Source: Hungateiclostridiaceae bacterium UBA3922 (lineage in GTDB: Bacteria; Bacillota; Clostridia; Acetivibrionales; DTU013). From it: a stretch of 7,814 nucleotides of DNA. Below, in pieces: positions 1 to 6,970 of the stretch. The DNA lies in NCBI GenBank assembly GCA_002386045.1, contig DGEQ01000059.1, positions 1-7,814 of the forward strand. Direction: 5' to 3'. Under the pieces are notes generated by a model. The model did not search any database. It had not been told where the DNA came from and worked only from the letters and a program-made list of their open reading frames with translations. Within the stretch, counting starts at the first letter, position 1, and every line of letters begins with the position of its first letter. The position numbers and the translations under genes are program-made.

Positions 1-2
1 CT

Positions 3-35
3 TCGTCGGCAGCGTCAGATGTGTATAAGAGACAG
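3..35 (+). other. Illumina Nextera Read 1 adapter (Tn5 mosaic end), sequencing artefact
   Basis: These 33 bases match the Nextera transposase Read 1 adapter: the TCGTCGGCAGCGTC primer part followed by the 19-bp Tn5 mosaic end at 17-35. It is untrimmed library sequence at the contig edge, not genome. The two preceding bases (CT, 1-2) may be the end of an i5 index or other adapter bases; that is inference. The ATG at 19-21 lies inside the mosaic end and makes a false N-terminus (M-C-I-R-D-R) on the first gene. Genomic sequence begins at about position 36. Confidence 0.97.
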
Positions 36-36
36 G

Positions 37-2694
37 AACAGTGTTGTTAAGGACCCTTTTAAGGTTGATATAAGATTTGCTTTTTGCTTTCCGGATGTTT
101 ACGAGGTGGGGATGGCCCACCTGGGTATGCGGATATTGTACGGCCTGCTCAACGAGCGGGACGATACATACTGTGAAAGGGTATTCGCGCCGTGGACCGA
201 CATGGAAGCGAAGATGCGGGAAAACGGGATCCCGCTTTTCTCGCTCGAGACTCGCAGCCCGGTCAGCGATTTTGATATAGTAGGCTTTACTCTCCAGTAC
301 GAGATGAGCTATACCAACCTGCTCAACATGCTGGACCTTGCGGGCATTCCGCTCAGGCGGACCGACAGGGGAAAAGGCATGCCGTTTGTCTGTGCAGGAG
401 GGCCATGTGCATATAATCCAGAGCCGTTGGCCGATTTCGTGGACTTCTTCGTGCTCGGGGAAGGCGAGGAAGTAATAAACGAAGTGCTGGATGTATATAA
501 GCAGTGGAAAAGGGACAACGCTTCCATGGAGGACTTCCTGGAAAGGATCGCGGGCATCGAAGGCGTATATGTGCCCGGCTTTTACGAGCCAGAATATAAC
601 GAAGACGGCACGCTGAAAGCTGTCAGGCCGTTAAAGGATACGTATCCTGCGAAGATACGGAAGCGGATCATAAACGATATCGAGAACGTGTACTTTCCAG
701 AAAAGGTGATAGTCCCATATATAGACATAGTACACAACAGGATCATTCTCGAACTGTTCCGGGGCTGCACAAGGGGATGCAGGTTCTGCCAGGCAGGATA
801 TGTCTACAGGCCTGTAAGGGAGAGGACCCCTGAGAGGCTGATGGAACTGGCGAGGAAGCTCCAGGAAAGCTCGGGCTACGGTGAGATTTCGCTGACGTCG
901 CTGAGCACCAGCGATTACTCGGGGCTGCCGGAGCTCACATCGGGACTTATCGAAGAGATGGAGCCGAAGATGGTCAACCTGTCGCTTCCGTCCCTGCGCA
1001 TAGATTCATTTTCCCTCGACCTGCTGGAGAAGGTGCAGAAGGTAAGGAAAAGCGGCCTTACGTTTGCTCCCGAGGCCGGCACGCAAAGACTCAGGGACGT
1101 CATCAACAAGGGCGTCACGGAGGAAGACCTGCTCAACTCTGTCGGAATGGCCTTCAGGGCAGGCTGGAACGGAGTCAAGCTGTACTTCATGATAGGTTTG
1201 CCCATGGAAACGATGGAGGACGTGGAGGGCATCGCGAAGCTCGGCACGATGGTGGTGGACGAGTATTTCAGGATCCCGAAGGAACAGCGGGCGCGAGGCC
1301 TTGAAGTCACCATCAGCACGTCGTCTTTCGTCCCCAAGCCTTTCACGCCGTTCCAGTGGGAGGCGCAGGACACCATAGAGACGCTCAGGGAGAAACAGGA
1401 ATTCCTGAAAGAAAAGATAAAAAGCAGGCATTTGAAATACAACTGGCATGACCCGGAACTGAGCATGCTGGAAGCGGTATTCTCAAGGGGCGACAGGCGC
1501 CTGGGAAGAGTCCTGCAAAGGGCATGGGAGCTTGGATGCCGGTTCGACAGCTGGGGTGAGCATTTCAAGTATGACGTGTGGATGAAGGCCTTTGACGACT
1601 GCGGCATCGACCCGGCGTTTTACGCCAACAGGAAGAGAAGCGAAGATGAAGTGTTCCCGTGGGACCATATAGATATCGGCGTTACGAAAAAGCACCTTCT
1701 GCGGGAGAAAAAACGCGCGGAGAAAGGCGAGGTCACGCCGAACTGCATGGCATCATGTGTCGGATGCGGAGCTTCGGTATTCGGACAGGGTATCTGCACC
1801 GGCTACACCGGCGGCAAGAAACGAGGGAAAGCTGACGACAGCGATTTGGCAGAGCGGGAAGACAGGCTTGGCAGGACGGGCAAAAAAACGGCCTCCGGGA
1901 ACGACAGGAAGCCGGACTTTGATAACGAAAAAAAACCTGTAAATGAAAAACCGTTGAGCATGAGGATCAGGTTCGTCAGGGGCGAATCGGTCAAGTTCCT
2001 GTCTCACCTTGACCTGATGAAGGTGTTTGAGAGGGCTGTGAGGCGTTCCGGGCTTCCGGTCTCTTACTCTAAAGGCTTCAATCCTCACCCGCAGATGGTA
2101 TTGGGGTTGCCGCTTTCCGTCGGTATGACCAGTGAATGTGAGCATGCTGATTTCCGGCTGGATACGGAGATCGAACCGCAGGAGTTCATAAAAAGGCTCA
2201 ATGGATCCCTGCCGGACGGCATAAGGGTGACAGCGGCGGCGTTCAACCACTCGAAAAAGAATATCATGGCGACCGTGCGGCGCGCGGATTATGAACTCGA
2301 GGTTTTCACTGACGAAGTGATGGCATACGATGACGCATCTGGGGGCCTTGCGGCAATGCTGGAGCGTGACAGCATCATGGTGGAGAAGGAGACCAGGGGA
2401 AAGCGCGGTGAAACCACCGTAAAGGCAACCGAGATCAGACCGCTGATACTGGATGTGGCGATCGAAGAACTGGAGACAGTACCGCAGGGCTATGAAGTGT
2501 TCAAATCAGCCTTCCTGGTGAAAGCAAGCCTGAAAGCAGGCAGTGAAGCGAATCTCAGCCCCGGGCTGTTCCTGAAGGCCCTGGCTGAGCAGTGGGGTGT
2601 GCCTGCATCGGCTGTAAGGATGCATCGCAAAGCCATGTACGTCGATGCCGGCAATGGCCTGGCTGACCCGCTGGACAGGGCTTCTCTTTCATAA
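37..2694 (+). CDS. Radical SAM protein (TIGR03960 type) fused to DUF2344/TIGR03936 domain, 5'-truncated
   Basis: This is a partial gene: family proteins usually have about 20-25 residues before the N-S-V-V-K-D segment that starts at 37, and these are lost to the contig edge and adapter. The N-terminal part (about 37-700) resembles the B12-binding-like Rossmann region of this family (FPDVYEVGMAHLG, then AGGPCAYNPEPLADF). The radical SAM domain follows, with the CX3CX2C iron-sulfur motif (C-TRG-C-RF-C, Cys codons at 766, 778 and 787). A second CX3CX2C cluster (Cys codons at 1744, 1756 and 1765) closes the radical SAM part. A charged, lysine-rich linker of about 50 residues (about 1800-1959) leads to a DUF2344 domain of 244 residues from Met 1960 (MRIRFVRGESVKFLSHLDL, then YSKGFNPHPQM). 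The two halves are adjacent genes or a fusion in Firmicutes and typically sit just upstream of RNase G and L21. The reaction is unknown; the context suggests a link to RNA or ribosome biology, which is inference. The fusion frame is uninterrupted to TAA. Confidence 0.93.
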   Translation, partial: NSVVKDPFKVDIRFAFCFPDVYEVGMAHLGMRILYGLLNERDDTYCERVFAPWTDMEAKMRENGIPLFSLETRSPVSDFDIVGFTLQYEMSYTNLLNMLDLAGIPLRRTDRGKGMPFVCAGGPCAYNPEPLADFVDFFVLGEGEEVINEVLDVYKQWKRDNASMEDFLERIAGIEGVYVPGFYEPEYNEDGTLKAVRPLKDTYPAKIRKRIINDIENVYFPEKVIVPYIDIVHNRIILELFRGCTRGCRFCQAGYVYRPVRERTPERLMELARKLQESSGYGEISLTSLSTSDYSGLPELTSGLIEEMEPKMVNLSLPSLRIDSFSLDLLEKVQKVRKSGLTFAPEAGTQRLRDVINKGVTEEDLLNSVGMAFRAGWNGVKLYFMIGLPMETMEDVEGIAKLGTMVVDEYFRIPKEQRARGLEVTISTSSFVPKPFTPFQWEAQDTIETLREKQEFLKEKIKSRHLKYNWHDPELSMLEAVFSRGDRRLGRVLQRAWELGCRFDSWGEHFKYDVWMKAFDDCGIDPAFYANRKRSEDEVFPWDHIDIGVTKKHLLREKKRAEKGEVTPNCMASCVGCGASVFGQGICTGYTGGKKRGKADDSDLAEREDRLGRTGKKTASGNDRKPDFDNEKKPVNEKPLSMRIRFVRGESVKFLSHLDLMKVFERAVRRSGLPVSYSKGFNPHPQMVLGLPLSVGMTSECEHADFRLDTEIEPQEFIKRLNGSLPDGIRVTAAAFNHSKKNIMATVRRADYELEVFTDEVMAYDDASGGLAAMLERDSIMVEKETRGKRGETTVKATEIRPLILDVAIEELETVPQGYEVFKSAFLVKASLKAGSEANLSPGLFLKALAEQWGVPASAVRMHRKAMYVDAGNGLADPLDRASLS

Positions 2695-2749
2695 AAATAT
2701 TGAAACAGAGGCAGTTTGTCTCTTTCCCGGAAGTAAAGAAGGTGTTGGT

Positions 2750-4048
2750 TTGAAAAAGCAGTTGATCGCAGATATCGGTCAGAATGAAAGCAGGGTCGCA
2801 CTGCTCGAGGATGGCGAACTTGAGGAGATATATATCGAAAGGCCCGGTATCGACAGGCTGGTCGGCAACATATACAGGGGCAGGGTCTGCAGTGTGCTGC
2901 CGGGGATGCAGGCTGCATTCGTCGATATCGGGTATGAAAAGAACGCCTTCCTCTATGCCGGCGACATCGTTGAAGTAAAGGAATATGGCGAGGACGACGA
3001 CGATCATACACATGACGCAAAAAACCTGGACATTGCCGGCCTGGTGAAGGTCGGGCAGGAGCTGACGGTCCAGGTCATAAAGGAACCCATGGGCTCCAAG
3101 GGGCCGAGGGTCACCACGAACATCACGCTGCCCGGAAGACACCTGGTGTTGCTGCCTGGCGCCGATTACACAGGAGTGTCCAGGAGGATAGAGGACGAAG
3201 AGGAACGGGCAAAGCTGAAAAAAATCGCCGAAAAGCTGAAGCCCGAGGGGATGGGCCTCATCGTCAGGACAGCTTCCGAGGGCATGGAAGAGGAGGATTT
3301 CCTGGACGACCTGGACTTCCTGCTGAAGCTGTGGGAAAGCATAAAAATGAAGGAAAAAAGGGGCCCGGTGCCCCGATGCATACATAAGGACCTGAGCCTG
3401 GTGTACAGGATGGTCAGGGACCTGTTCACCAGGGATATCGACAAGTTCGTCATAAATGACCGCGGCCATTATGAAAAGGTACTGGAACTGGTCGAGATCG
3501 TATCTCCTGATTTGAAGCGGAGAGTGGAGTATTTCACGAAAGATACCGATATATTCGGGTATTACCAGCTTGATTCAAAGCTGTCCCGCGCGCTGTCGCG
3601 CAAGGTATGGCTCAAATGCGGAGGCTACCTGGTTATCGACAGGACGGAAGCCCTTACGGTCATCGATGTGAACACGGGTAAATATGTCGGCAAACGCAAT
3701 CTCGAAGATACGGTGCTCAAGACCAACCTGGAGGCGGCCGATGAAATCGCGAGGCAGCTAAGGCTGCGGGATATCGGCGGCATCATTATAATAGACTTCA
3801 TCGACATGCACGACAGGGAACATCAGCACATGGTGCTCGACAGGCTGAAGCAGGCGCTGAAGAAGGACAGGACAAAGACGATCGTGGTCGGAATGACCGG
3901 CCTCGGGCTCATCGAGATGACCAGGAAGAAAGTAAGGCAGGACCTCTCCAGCATCATGCTGGTGGAATGCCCTCACTGCGACGGGACAGGCAGGCTGCTC
4001 GCATCCGACGCGAACGGTAAGTCCGGCAAACCGGACGAAAGTCGATAA
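2750..4048 (+). CDS. rng: Ribonuclease G/E family endoribonuclease
   Basis: Single-strand-specific, Mg-dependent endoribonuclease of the RNase E/G family, acting in rRNA maturation and mRNA turnover in the cytoplasm. It has 432 residues, the length of a catalytic core without the long C-terminal scaffold of enterobacterial RNase E. The start is TTG 2750: AGAAGGTG at 2737-2744 lies 5 nt upstream, and the protein then opens in the family style (KKQLIADIGQNESRVALLE). The reading frame is open further upstream but there it overlaps the previous gene. An S1 RNA-binding domain covers about residues 36-125 and has an acidic stretch (EDDDDHTHD, 81-89) in a loop that varies in the family. Catalytic aspartates are D306 (IDVNTG) and D349 (GGIIIIDFIDM, 343-353). 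The Zn-link motif is C407-P-H-C410 followed by DGTG. All key residues are present, so it should be active. It begins 55 nt after the radical SAM gene and is probably cotranscribed with it. Confidence 0.96.
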   Translation: MKKQLIADIGQNESRVALLEDGELEEIYIERPGIDRLVGNIYRGRVCSVLPGMQAAFVDIGYEKNAFLYAGDIVEVKEYGEDDDDHTHDAKNLDIAGLVKVGQELTVQVIKEPMGSKGPRVTTNITLPGRHLVLLPGADYTGVSRRIEDEEERAKLKKIAEKLKPEGMGLIVRTASEGMEEEDFLDDLDFLLKLWESIKMKEKRGPVPRCIHKDLSLVYRMVRDLFTRDIDKFVINDRGHYEKVLELVEIVSPDLKRRVEYFTKDTDIFGYYQLDSKLSRALSRKVWLKCGGYLVIDRTEALTVIDVNTGKYVGKRNLEDTVLKTNLEAADEIARQLRLRDIGGIIIIDFIDMHDREHQHMVLDRLKQALKKDRTKTIVVGMTGLGLIEMTRKKVRQDLSSIMLVECPHCDGTGRLLASDANGKSGKPDESR

Positions 4049-4057
4049 GGCGGACTT
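4019..4057 (+). other. Alternative inverted repeats at the end of rng
   Basis: GTCCGG (4021-4026) can pair with CCGGAC (4031-4036) around a 4-nt loop. Alternatively AAGTCCG (4019-4025) can pair with CGGACTT (4051-4057), a perfect 7-bp match. The two pairings exclude each other and span the rng stop codon. Neither is followed by a T tract, so this is not a standard intrinsic terminator. It could be a weak 3' stabilising or processing hairpin, or chance. Confidence 0.3.
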
Positions 4058-4083
4058 GGGTAAACATTGTGGAAATCACAGCG

Positions 4084-4113
4084 TTGACAATTGGCAGGTG
4101 CATGTGTTAAAAT
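4084..4113 (+). promoter_or_regulatory. Sigma-A-type promoter of rplU-prp-rpmA, extended -10
   Basis: A perfect -35 (TTGACA, 4084-4089) is followed by an 18-nt spacer and the -10 TAAAAT (4108-4113), with a TG extended -10 at 4105-4106. Transcription would start near 4120. It lies only about 35 nt after rng, so the ribosomal protein genes have their own strong promoter besides any readthrough from rng. Confidence 0.88.
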
Positions 4114-4119
4114 ACTTCG

Positions 4120-4288
4120 GTAACCGCTCGGCCGAGGCTGCAAAATGCTGTCGAAGCACAGGCGGGCGTGCATTCTCCGGTACGTGGATCCGTGCAGGGT
4201 TTTGGGACCGTGCATGGGAAATACTCCGGCAGATGCGTCTGCCGCAGGACAGCTGCCTCAGGGGTCCGGCGAGTCTGTTTGCAGGAGG
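4120..4288 (+). ncRNA. Candidate L21 (rplU) 5' leader, structured untranslated RNA
   Basis: About 177 nt separate the predicted transcription start from the rplU start codon, long for a ribosomal protein gene, and no gene lies there. The sequence shows a two-part closing helix: GAGGC (4134-4138) with GCCTC (4255-4259), and GCTGTC (4147-4152) with GACAGC (4248-4253), both perfect. Inside it, CGGCAGA (4227-4233) pairs with TCTGCCG (4238-4244) around a TGCG loop, and GCAC (4156-4159) may pair with GTGC (4168-4171). A heptamer CCGTGCA occurs twice, at 4190-4196 and 4209-4215. Firmicutes are known to carry an L21 leader RNA at this location, thought to allow autoregulation by a ribosomal protein. 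Assignment to that family is inferred from position and pairing, not from an alignment. Confidence 0.7.
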
Positions 4289-4296
4289 TATGATTC

Positions 4297-4608
4297 GTGT
4301 ACGCAATAATCGAGACAGGCGGAAAACAGTACAGGGTACAGGAAGGCGACGTACTGTTCATCGAGAAGATCGAAGCTGAAGACGGTGCAACTGTCACGTT
4401 CGACAAGGTACTGGCCGTGACCAGCGAAGGCAATGTCACGTTTGGCAAGCCTTATGTCGAAAACGCCAGCGTGTCGGCGAAGGTACTGGGCCACGGCAAG
4501 TCAAAGAAGATCATCGTCTTCAAGTATAAGCCGAAGAAGGGCTACAGGAGGAAACAGGGACACAGGCAGCCCTTCACCAAGGTACAGATCGAAAAGATCA
4601 GTGTCTGA
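4297..4608 (+). CDS. rplU: 50S ribosomal protein L21 (bL21)
   Basis: Structural protein of the large ribosomal subunit that binds 23S rRNA. It has 103 residues, the normal family length. It opens MYAIIETGGKQYRV and has the basic C-terminal L21 signature at residues 74-95 (IVFKYKPKKGYRRKQGHR and onward). The start is GTG 4297, preceded by a full Shine-Dalgarno AGGAGGT (4283-4289) with 7-nt spacing. An ATG at 4290 is in another frame and too close to the Shine-Dalgarno. It is the first gene after the 4084 promoter and the structured leader, and is followed 3 nt later by prp. Confidence 0.98.
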   Translation: MYAIIETGGKQYRVQEGDVLFIEKIEAEDGATVTFDKVLAVTSEGNVTFGKPYVENASVSAKVLGHGKSKKIIVFKYKPKKGYRRKQGHRQPFTKVQIEKISV

Positions 4609-4611
4609 GAA

Positions 4612-4962
4612 ATGATAAATGTAGTTATAGCGAGAGATGCTGCGGGGACTATAAGAAGCATCGAGATCAGCGGACATTCAGGCTATGCCGAGGCGGGATC
4701 CGACATCATCTGTTCGGCAGCGGCGGCAATAAGCTATACGGCAGCCGGGGCGCTTGAAAGACTGGCGGGCCTCGAAGGTTGTTACACGACGGATGACGGG
4801 TACATGCTGATAAGGTTGCCGGAAAAAATGAGCGAAGAGCAAAGGTCGATCGCTTCGATCATAATGGAAACCGCAGCGATAGGTTTCAAACAGGTAGGAT
4901 TCTCGTATGCAGCGTATGTATCGGTAAAAGATGAGGAGGTGCGATCCGATGATCAGGATTAA
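4612..4962 (+). CDS. prp: Ribosomal-processing cysteine protease Prp (YsxB/DUF464)
   Basis: Cysteine protease that removes the N-terminal extension of L27 before or during 50S assembly in Firmicutes. It has 116 residues. The catalytic pair is visible: H22 in SGHSGYAEAG and C34 in SDIICSAAAA, the same numbering as the characterised Staphylococcus aureus enzyme. The ATG at 4612 lies 3 nt after the rplU stop and has no clear Shine-Dalgarno, so translation is probably coupled to rplU. The last 14 nt overlap the start of rpmA, its substrate, so enzyme and substrate are made from the same message. The C-terminal tail (KDEEVRSDDQD) is acidic; its codons also supply the rpmA Shine-Dalgarno. Confidence 0.95.
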   Translation: MINVVIARDAAGTIRSIEISGHSGYAEAGSDIICSAAAAISYTAAGALERLAGLEGCYTTDDGYMLIRLPEKMSEEQRSIASIIMETAAIGFKQVGFSYAAYVSVKDEEVRSDDQD

Positions 4963-5227
4963 TCTGCAGTTGTTTGCTCACAAGAAAGGTGTCGGCAGTA
5001 CAAGGAACGGCCGTGACAGTGAAGCCAAGAGGCTTGGTGTCAAGAGAGGCGACGGGCAGTACGTGCTGGCCGGCAATATCATAGTAAGACAGAGGGGCAC
5101 GAAGATCCATCCGGGCGCCAATGTCGGAAAAGGCAAGGACGATACACTTTTTGCCCTGAAATCAGGCGTAGTCAGGTTCGAGAGATTGGGCAAGGATAAG
5201 AAGCAGGTAAGTATAGTAACGATGTAG
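4949..5227 (+). CDS. rpmA: 50S ribosomal protein L27 (bL27) precursor with Prp cleavage site
   Basis: Large-subunit protein whose mature N-terminus reaches the peptidyl-transferase centre. It has 92 residues. The ATG at 4949 is set by the strong Shine-Dalgarno AGGAGGTG (4934-4941) with 7-nt spacing; the upstream in-frame ATG at 4931 overlaps that site and is rejected. The first nine residues (MIRINLQLF) form the Firmicute extension, and the Prp motif LQLF|A predicts cleavage between F9 and A10, giving a mature protein that starts AHKKG. The conserved body follows (GSTRNGRDSEAKRLGVKRGDG, in two parts: GSTRNGRDSEAK and RLGVKRGDG), then VRQRGTKIHPGANVG. It overlaps the end of prp and is followed by an intrinsic terminator. 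Confidence 0.98.
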   Translation: MIRINLQLFAHKKGVGSTRNGRDSEAKRLGVKRGDGQYVLAGNIIVRQRGTKIHPGANVGKGKDDTLFALKSGVVRFERLGKDKKQVSIVTM

Positions 5228-5239
5228 TTGGCAAAGAAT

Positions 5240-5269
5240 AAGTCCCGGCAACCTGGTCGGGACTTTTTT
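5240..5269 (+). terminator. Intrinsic terminator after rpmA
   Basis: AAGTCCCG (5240-5247) pairs perfectly with CGGGACTT (5258-5265) around a 10-nt loop, followed by a run of six T (5264-5269). It begins 12 nt after the rpmA stop and closes the rplU-prp-rpmA unit. The obgE start codon is only 17 nt beyond the T run, so obgE must depend on partial readthrough or on a promoter upstream of the hairpin. Confidence 0.93.
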
Positions 5270-5286
5270 GCGTATGGGGGAAAGTT

Positions 5287-6561
5287 ATGTTTATCGATCG
5301 GGCCAGGATATATATAAAAGCGGGGGACGGCGGAAATGGGGCAGTTTCGTTCCGCAGGGAGAAATATGTCCCTGCCGGCGGACCTGACGGCGGAGACGGC
5401 GGGAAAGGCGGAGACATCGTGTTTGAAGTGGATGAAGGATTGAGGACCCTCATCGACTTCAAATACAGGCGCAAGTATGTCGCTGAAAGCGGTGAGAACG
5501 GCGGCTCGGCAAAACGTACCGGCAAAAGCGGCAGGGACCTTCTGATCCGGGTGCCGCCGGGCACGGTAATAAAGGATTCGGAAACGGGCCGGATACTTGC
5601 CGACATGGTCGAGCCGGGACAAAGGGCGGTCGTCGCCAGGGGAGGCAAGGGCGGCGCAGGCAACTGGCATTTTGCCACGCCGACCAGGCAGGTCCCGAAT
5701 TTCGCCAAGCCTGGTGATCCGGGCGATGAATACACCGTGGAACTGGAACTCAAAATGGTTGCCGATGTCGGCCTTATTGGATTCCCCAATGCCGGCAAGT
5801 CGACGCTGCTGTCGAAGGTGACTGCTGCAAGGCCAAAGATAGCTGACTATCCATTTACTACGCTCGAACCGAACCTGGGCGTCGTAAGGGTGGACGAGGG
5901 AGCCAGCTTTTTGCTTGAAGACATACCCGGGCTCATCGAAGGAGCCCACAGGGGTGTGGGGCTGGGATTCGACTTCCTCAGGCATGTCGAAAGATGCAAA
6001 ATGTTCCTGCACATCGTGGACGTGGCAGGCGTGGACGGCCGTGACCCCGTCGGGGATTTTGAAAAGATAAACGAAGAGCTGAGGCTGTACGACCCAAGGC
6101 TGGCTGAGAGATACCAGGTGGTGGCGGCCAACAAGATCGATCTGCCGCAGGGGCAGGAGAACCTGGAGAGGTTCACGGAGGCTGTCGAGGCGAAAGGTTA
6201 CAAGATGTTCCCCATATCTGCGGCCGCAAATACGGGAGTTTGGCAGCTTATGCAGTACATAGCCGCAAAACTGAACGAGCTTCCCCCGGTGGCGCCCCTT
6301 ATGGACGCGGAAGAAGAGATCGTTTACACTGCAAAGGAAGAGGAACCTTTTACGATCCGAAAGGAAGACGATGTTTTTGTCATCGAGGGCAACTGGATAG
6401 ACAAGCTCGTGAGGTCCGTCAATTTCAGTTCGTACGAGTCCGTACAGTATTTCCAGCGCTCGCTGAAATCAAAGGGCGTGATCGACGCCCTTGAGCAGAT
6501 GGGCATCAACGAGGGGGACACAGTAAAAATATACGACATTGAGTTCGAGTACATGAGATGA
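5287..6561 (+). CDS. obgE: GTPase ObgE/CgtA, late 50S assembly factor
   Basis: Essential GTPase that binds the 50S subunit, acts as an assembly checkpoint, and is linked to the stringent response in other bacteria. It has 424 residues, a full-length Obg. The glycine-rich Obg fold covers residues 1-158 (KAGDGGNGAVSFRREK; GGPDGGDGGKGGD). The G domain has G1 GFPNAGKS (165-172), switch I around TTLEPN (191-196), G3 DIPGLIEGA (212-220), G4 NKID (282-285) and G5 SAA (311-313). A C-terminal OCT domain follows (about 354-423, FTIRKEDDVFVIEGNWI to YDIEFEY), a part that is variable or absent in some Obg proteins. The ATG at 5287 follows a purine-rich GGGGGAAAG (5276-5284). No key residue is missing. 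Its TGA lies 35 nt before the yhbY start. Confidence 0.98.
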   Translation: MFIDRARIYIKAGDGGNGAVSFRREKYVPAGGPDGGDGGKGGDIVFEVDEGLRTLIDFKYRRKYVAESGENGGSAKRTGKSGRDLLIRVPPGTVIKDSETGRILADMVEPGQRAVVARGGKGGAGNWHFATPTRQVPNFAKPGDPGDEYTVELELKMVADVGLIGFPNAGKSTLLSKVTAARPKIADYPFTTLEPNLGVVRVDEGASFLLEDIPGLIEGAHRGVGLGFDFLRHVERCKMFLHIVDVAGVDGRDPVGDFEKINEELRLYDPRLAERYQVVAANKIDLPQGQENLERFTEAVEAKGYKMFPISAAANTGVWQLMQYIAAKLNELPPVAPLMDAEEEIVYTAKEEEPFTIRKEDDVFVIEGNWIDKLVRSVNFSSYESVQYFQRSLKSKGVIDALEQMGINEGDTVKIYDIEFEYMR

Positions 6562-6596
6562 CGTCGAGCACATCATGTGACAAGGAGGCAAAACCG

Positions 6597-6899
6597 ATGC
6601 TGACAGGCAAGCAGAGGAGTTACCTGAGGAGCCTGGCAAATACCATCGAACCGATATTCCAGGTAGGTAAGAGCGGTATCAGTGACAACCTGGTGAAGCA
6701 GTTCGACGATGCGCTTGAAGCCCGCGAACTGGTGAAGGCCACGGTACTGAAAAATTCCGAATTCACTGCCCGCGAAGCTGCTGATGAGATCGCCGCAAGG
6801 ACAGGGGCGGACGTGGTCCAGGTGATAGGCAACCGTTTCGTGCTGTACAGGGCGTCGAAAAAGAACAGGGATATCAGTGCCGCTTTGTCAATGATCTGA
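6597..6899 (+). CDS. yhbY: YhbY-family RNA-binding protein (CRM domain), ribosome assembly
   Basis: Small RNA-binding protein with a single CRM domain, associated with pre-50S particles in the family. It has 100 residues, the usual length. Visible features are LTGKQRSYLRSLA at the N-terminus, the GxxG RNA-binding loop in QVGKSG (GKSG, residues 24-27), the helix DDALEARELVKATVLKNS (37-54), and IGNRFVLYR (77-85). The start is ATG 6597 because AAGGAGG (6582-6588) precedes it by 8 nt. An in-frame ATG at 6558 overlaps the obgE stop but has no ribosome binding site and would add 13 unconserved residues. It is cotranscribed with obgE. No T-tract terminator follows. Confidence 0.95.
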   Translation: MLTGKQRSYLRSLANTIEPIFQVGKSGISDNLVKQFDDALEARELVKATVLKNSEFTAREAADEIAARTGADVVQVIGNRFVLYRASKKNRDISAALSMI

Positions 6900-6970
6900 C
6901 GGCCGGCCGATCCCAACGATCCGTACGATGCCTTCCCGGTCGCCGCATCCTGCCGGTTGACTGTTGCCTA

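Noticed and set aside
915..1607. Minus-strand open frame of 230 codons within the radical SAM gene
   Set aside because: Antisense to a clearly coding region, with low-complexity Ser-rich translation and no ribosome binding site noted.
2645..2749. Upstream extension of the RNase G frame
   Set aside because: It would overlap the end of the radical SAM gene by 50 nt, and the extra residues are unlike the family. TTG 2750 has a Shine-Dalgarno and the conserved N-terminus.
5186..5217. Promoter for obgE inside rpmA (TTGGGC and TATAGT)
   Set aside because: The spacer would be 20 nt and the -35 is weak. It also lies upstream of the terminator. Possible but not supported.
4978..6012. Long minus-strand open frame of 344 codons over rpmA and obgE
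   Set aside because: It lies opposite two highly conserved genes, crosses their terminator, and its translation shows no recognisable domain. It is an antisense shadow.
6558..6596. Earlier yhbY start at ATG 6558 overlapping the obgE stop
   Set aside because: No ribosome binding site, and the added residues do not look like the family, whereas ATG 6597 has AAGGAGG at good spacing.
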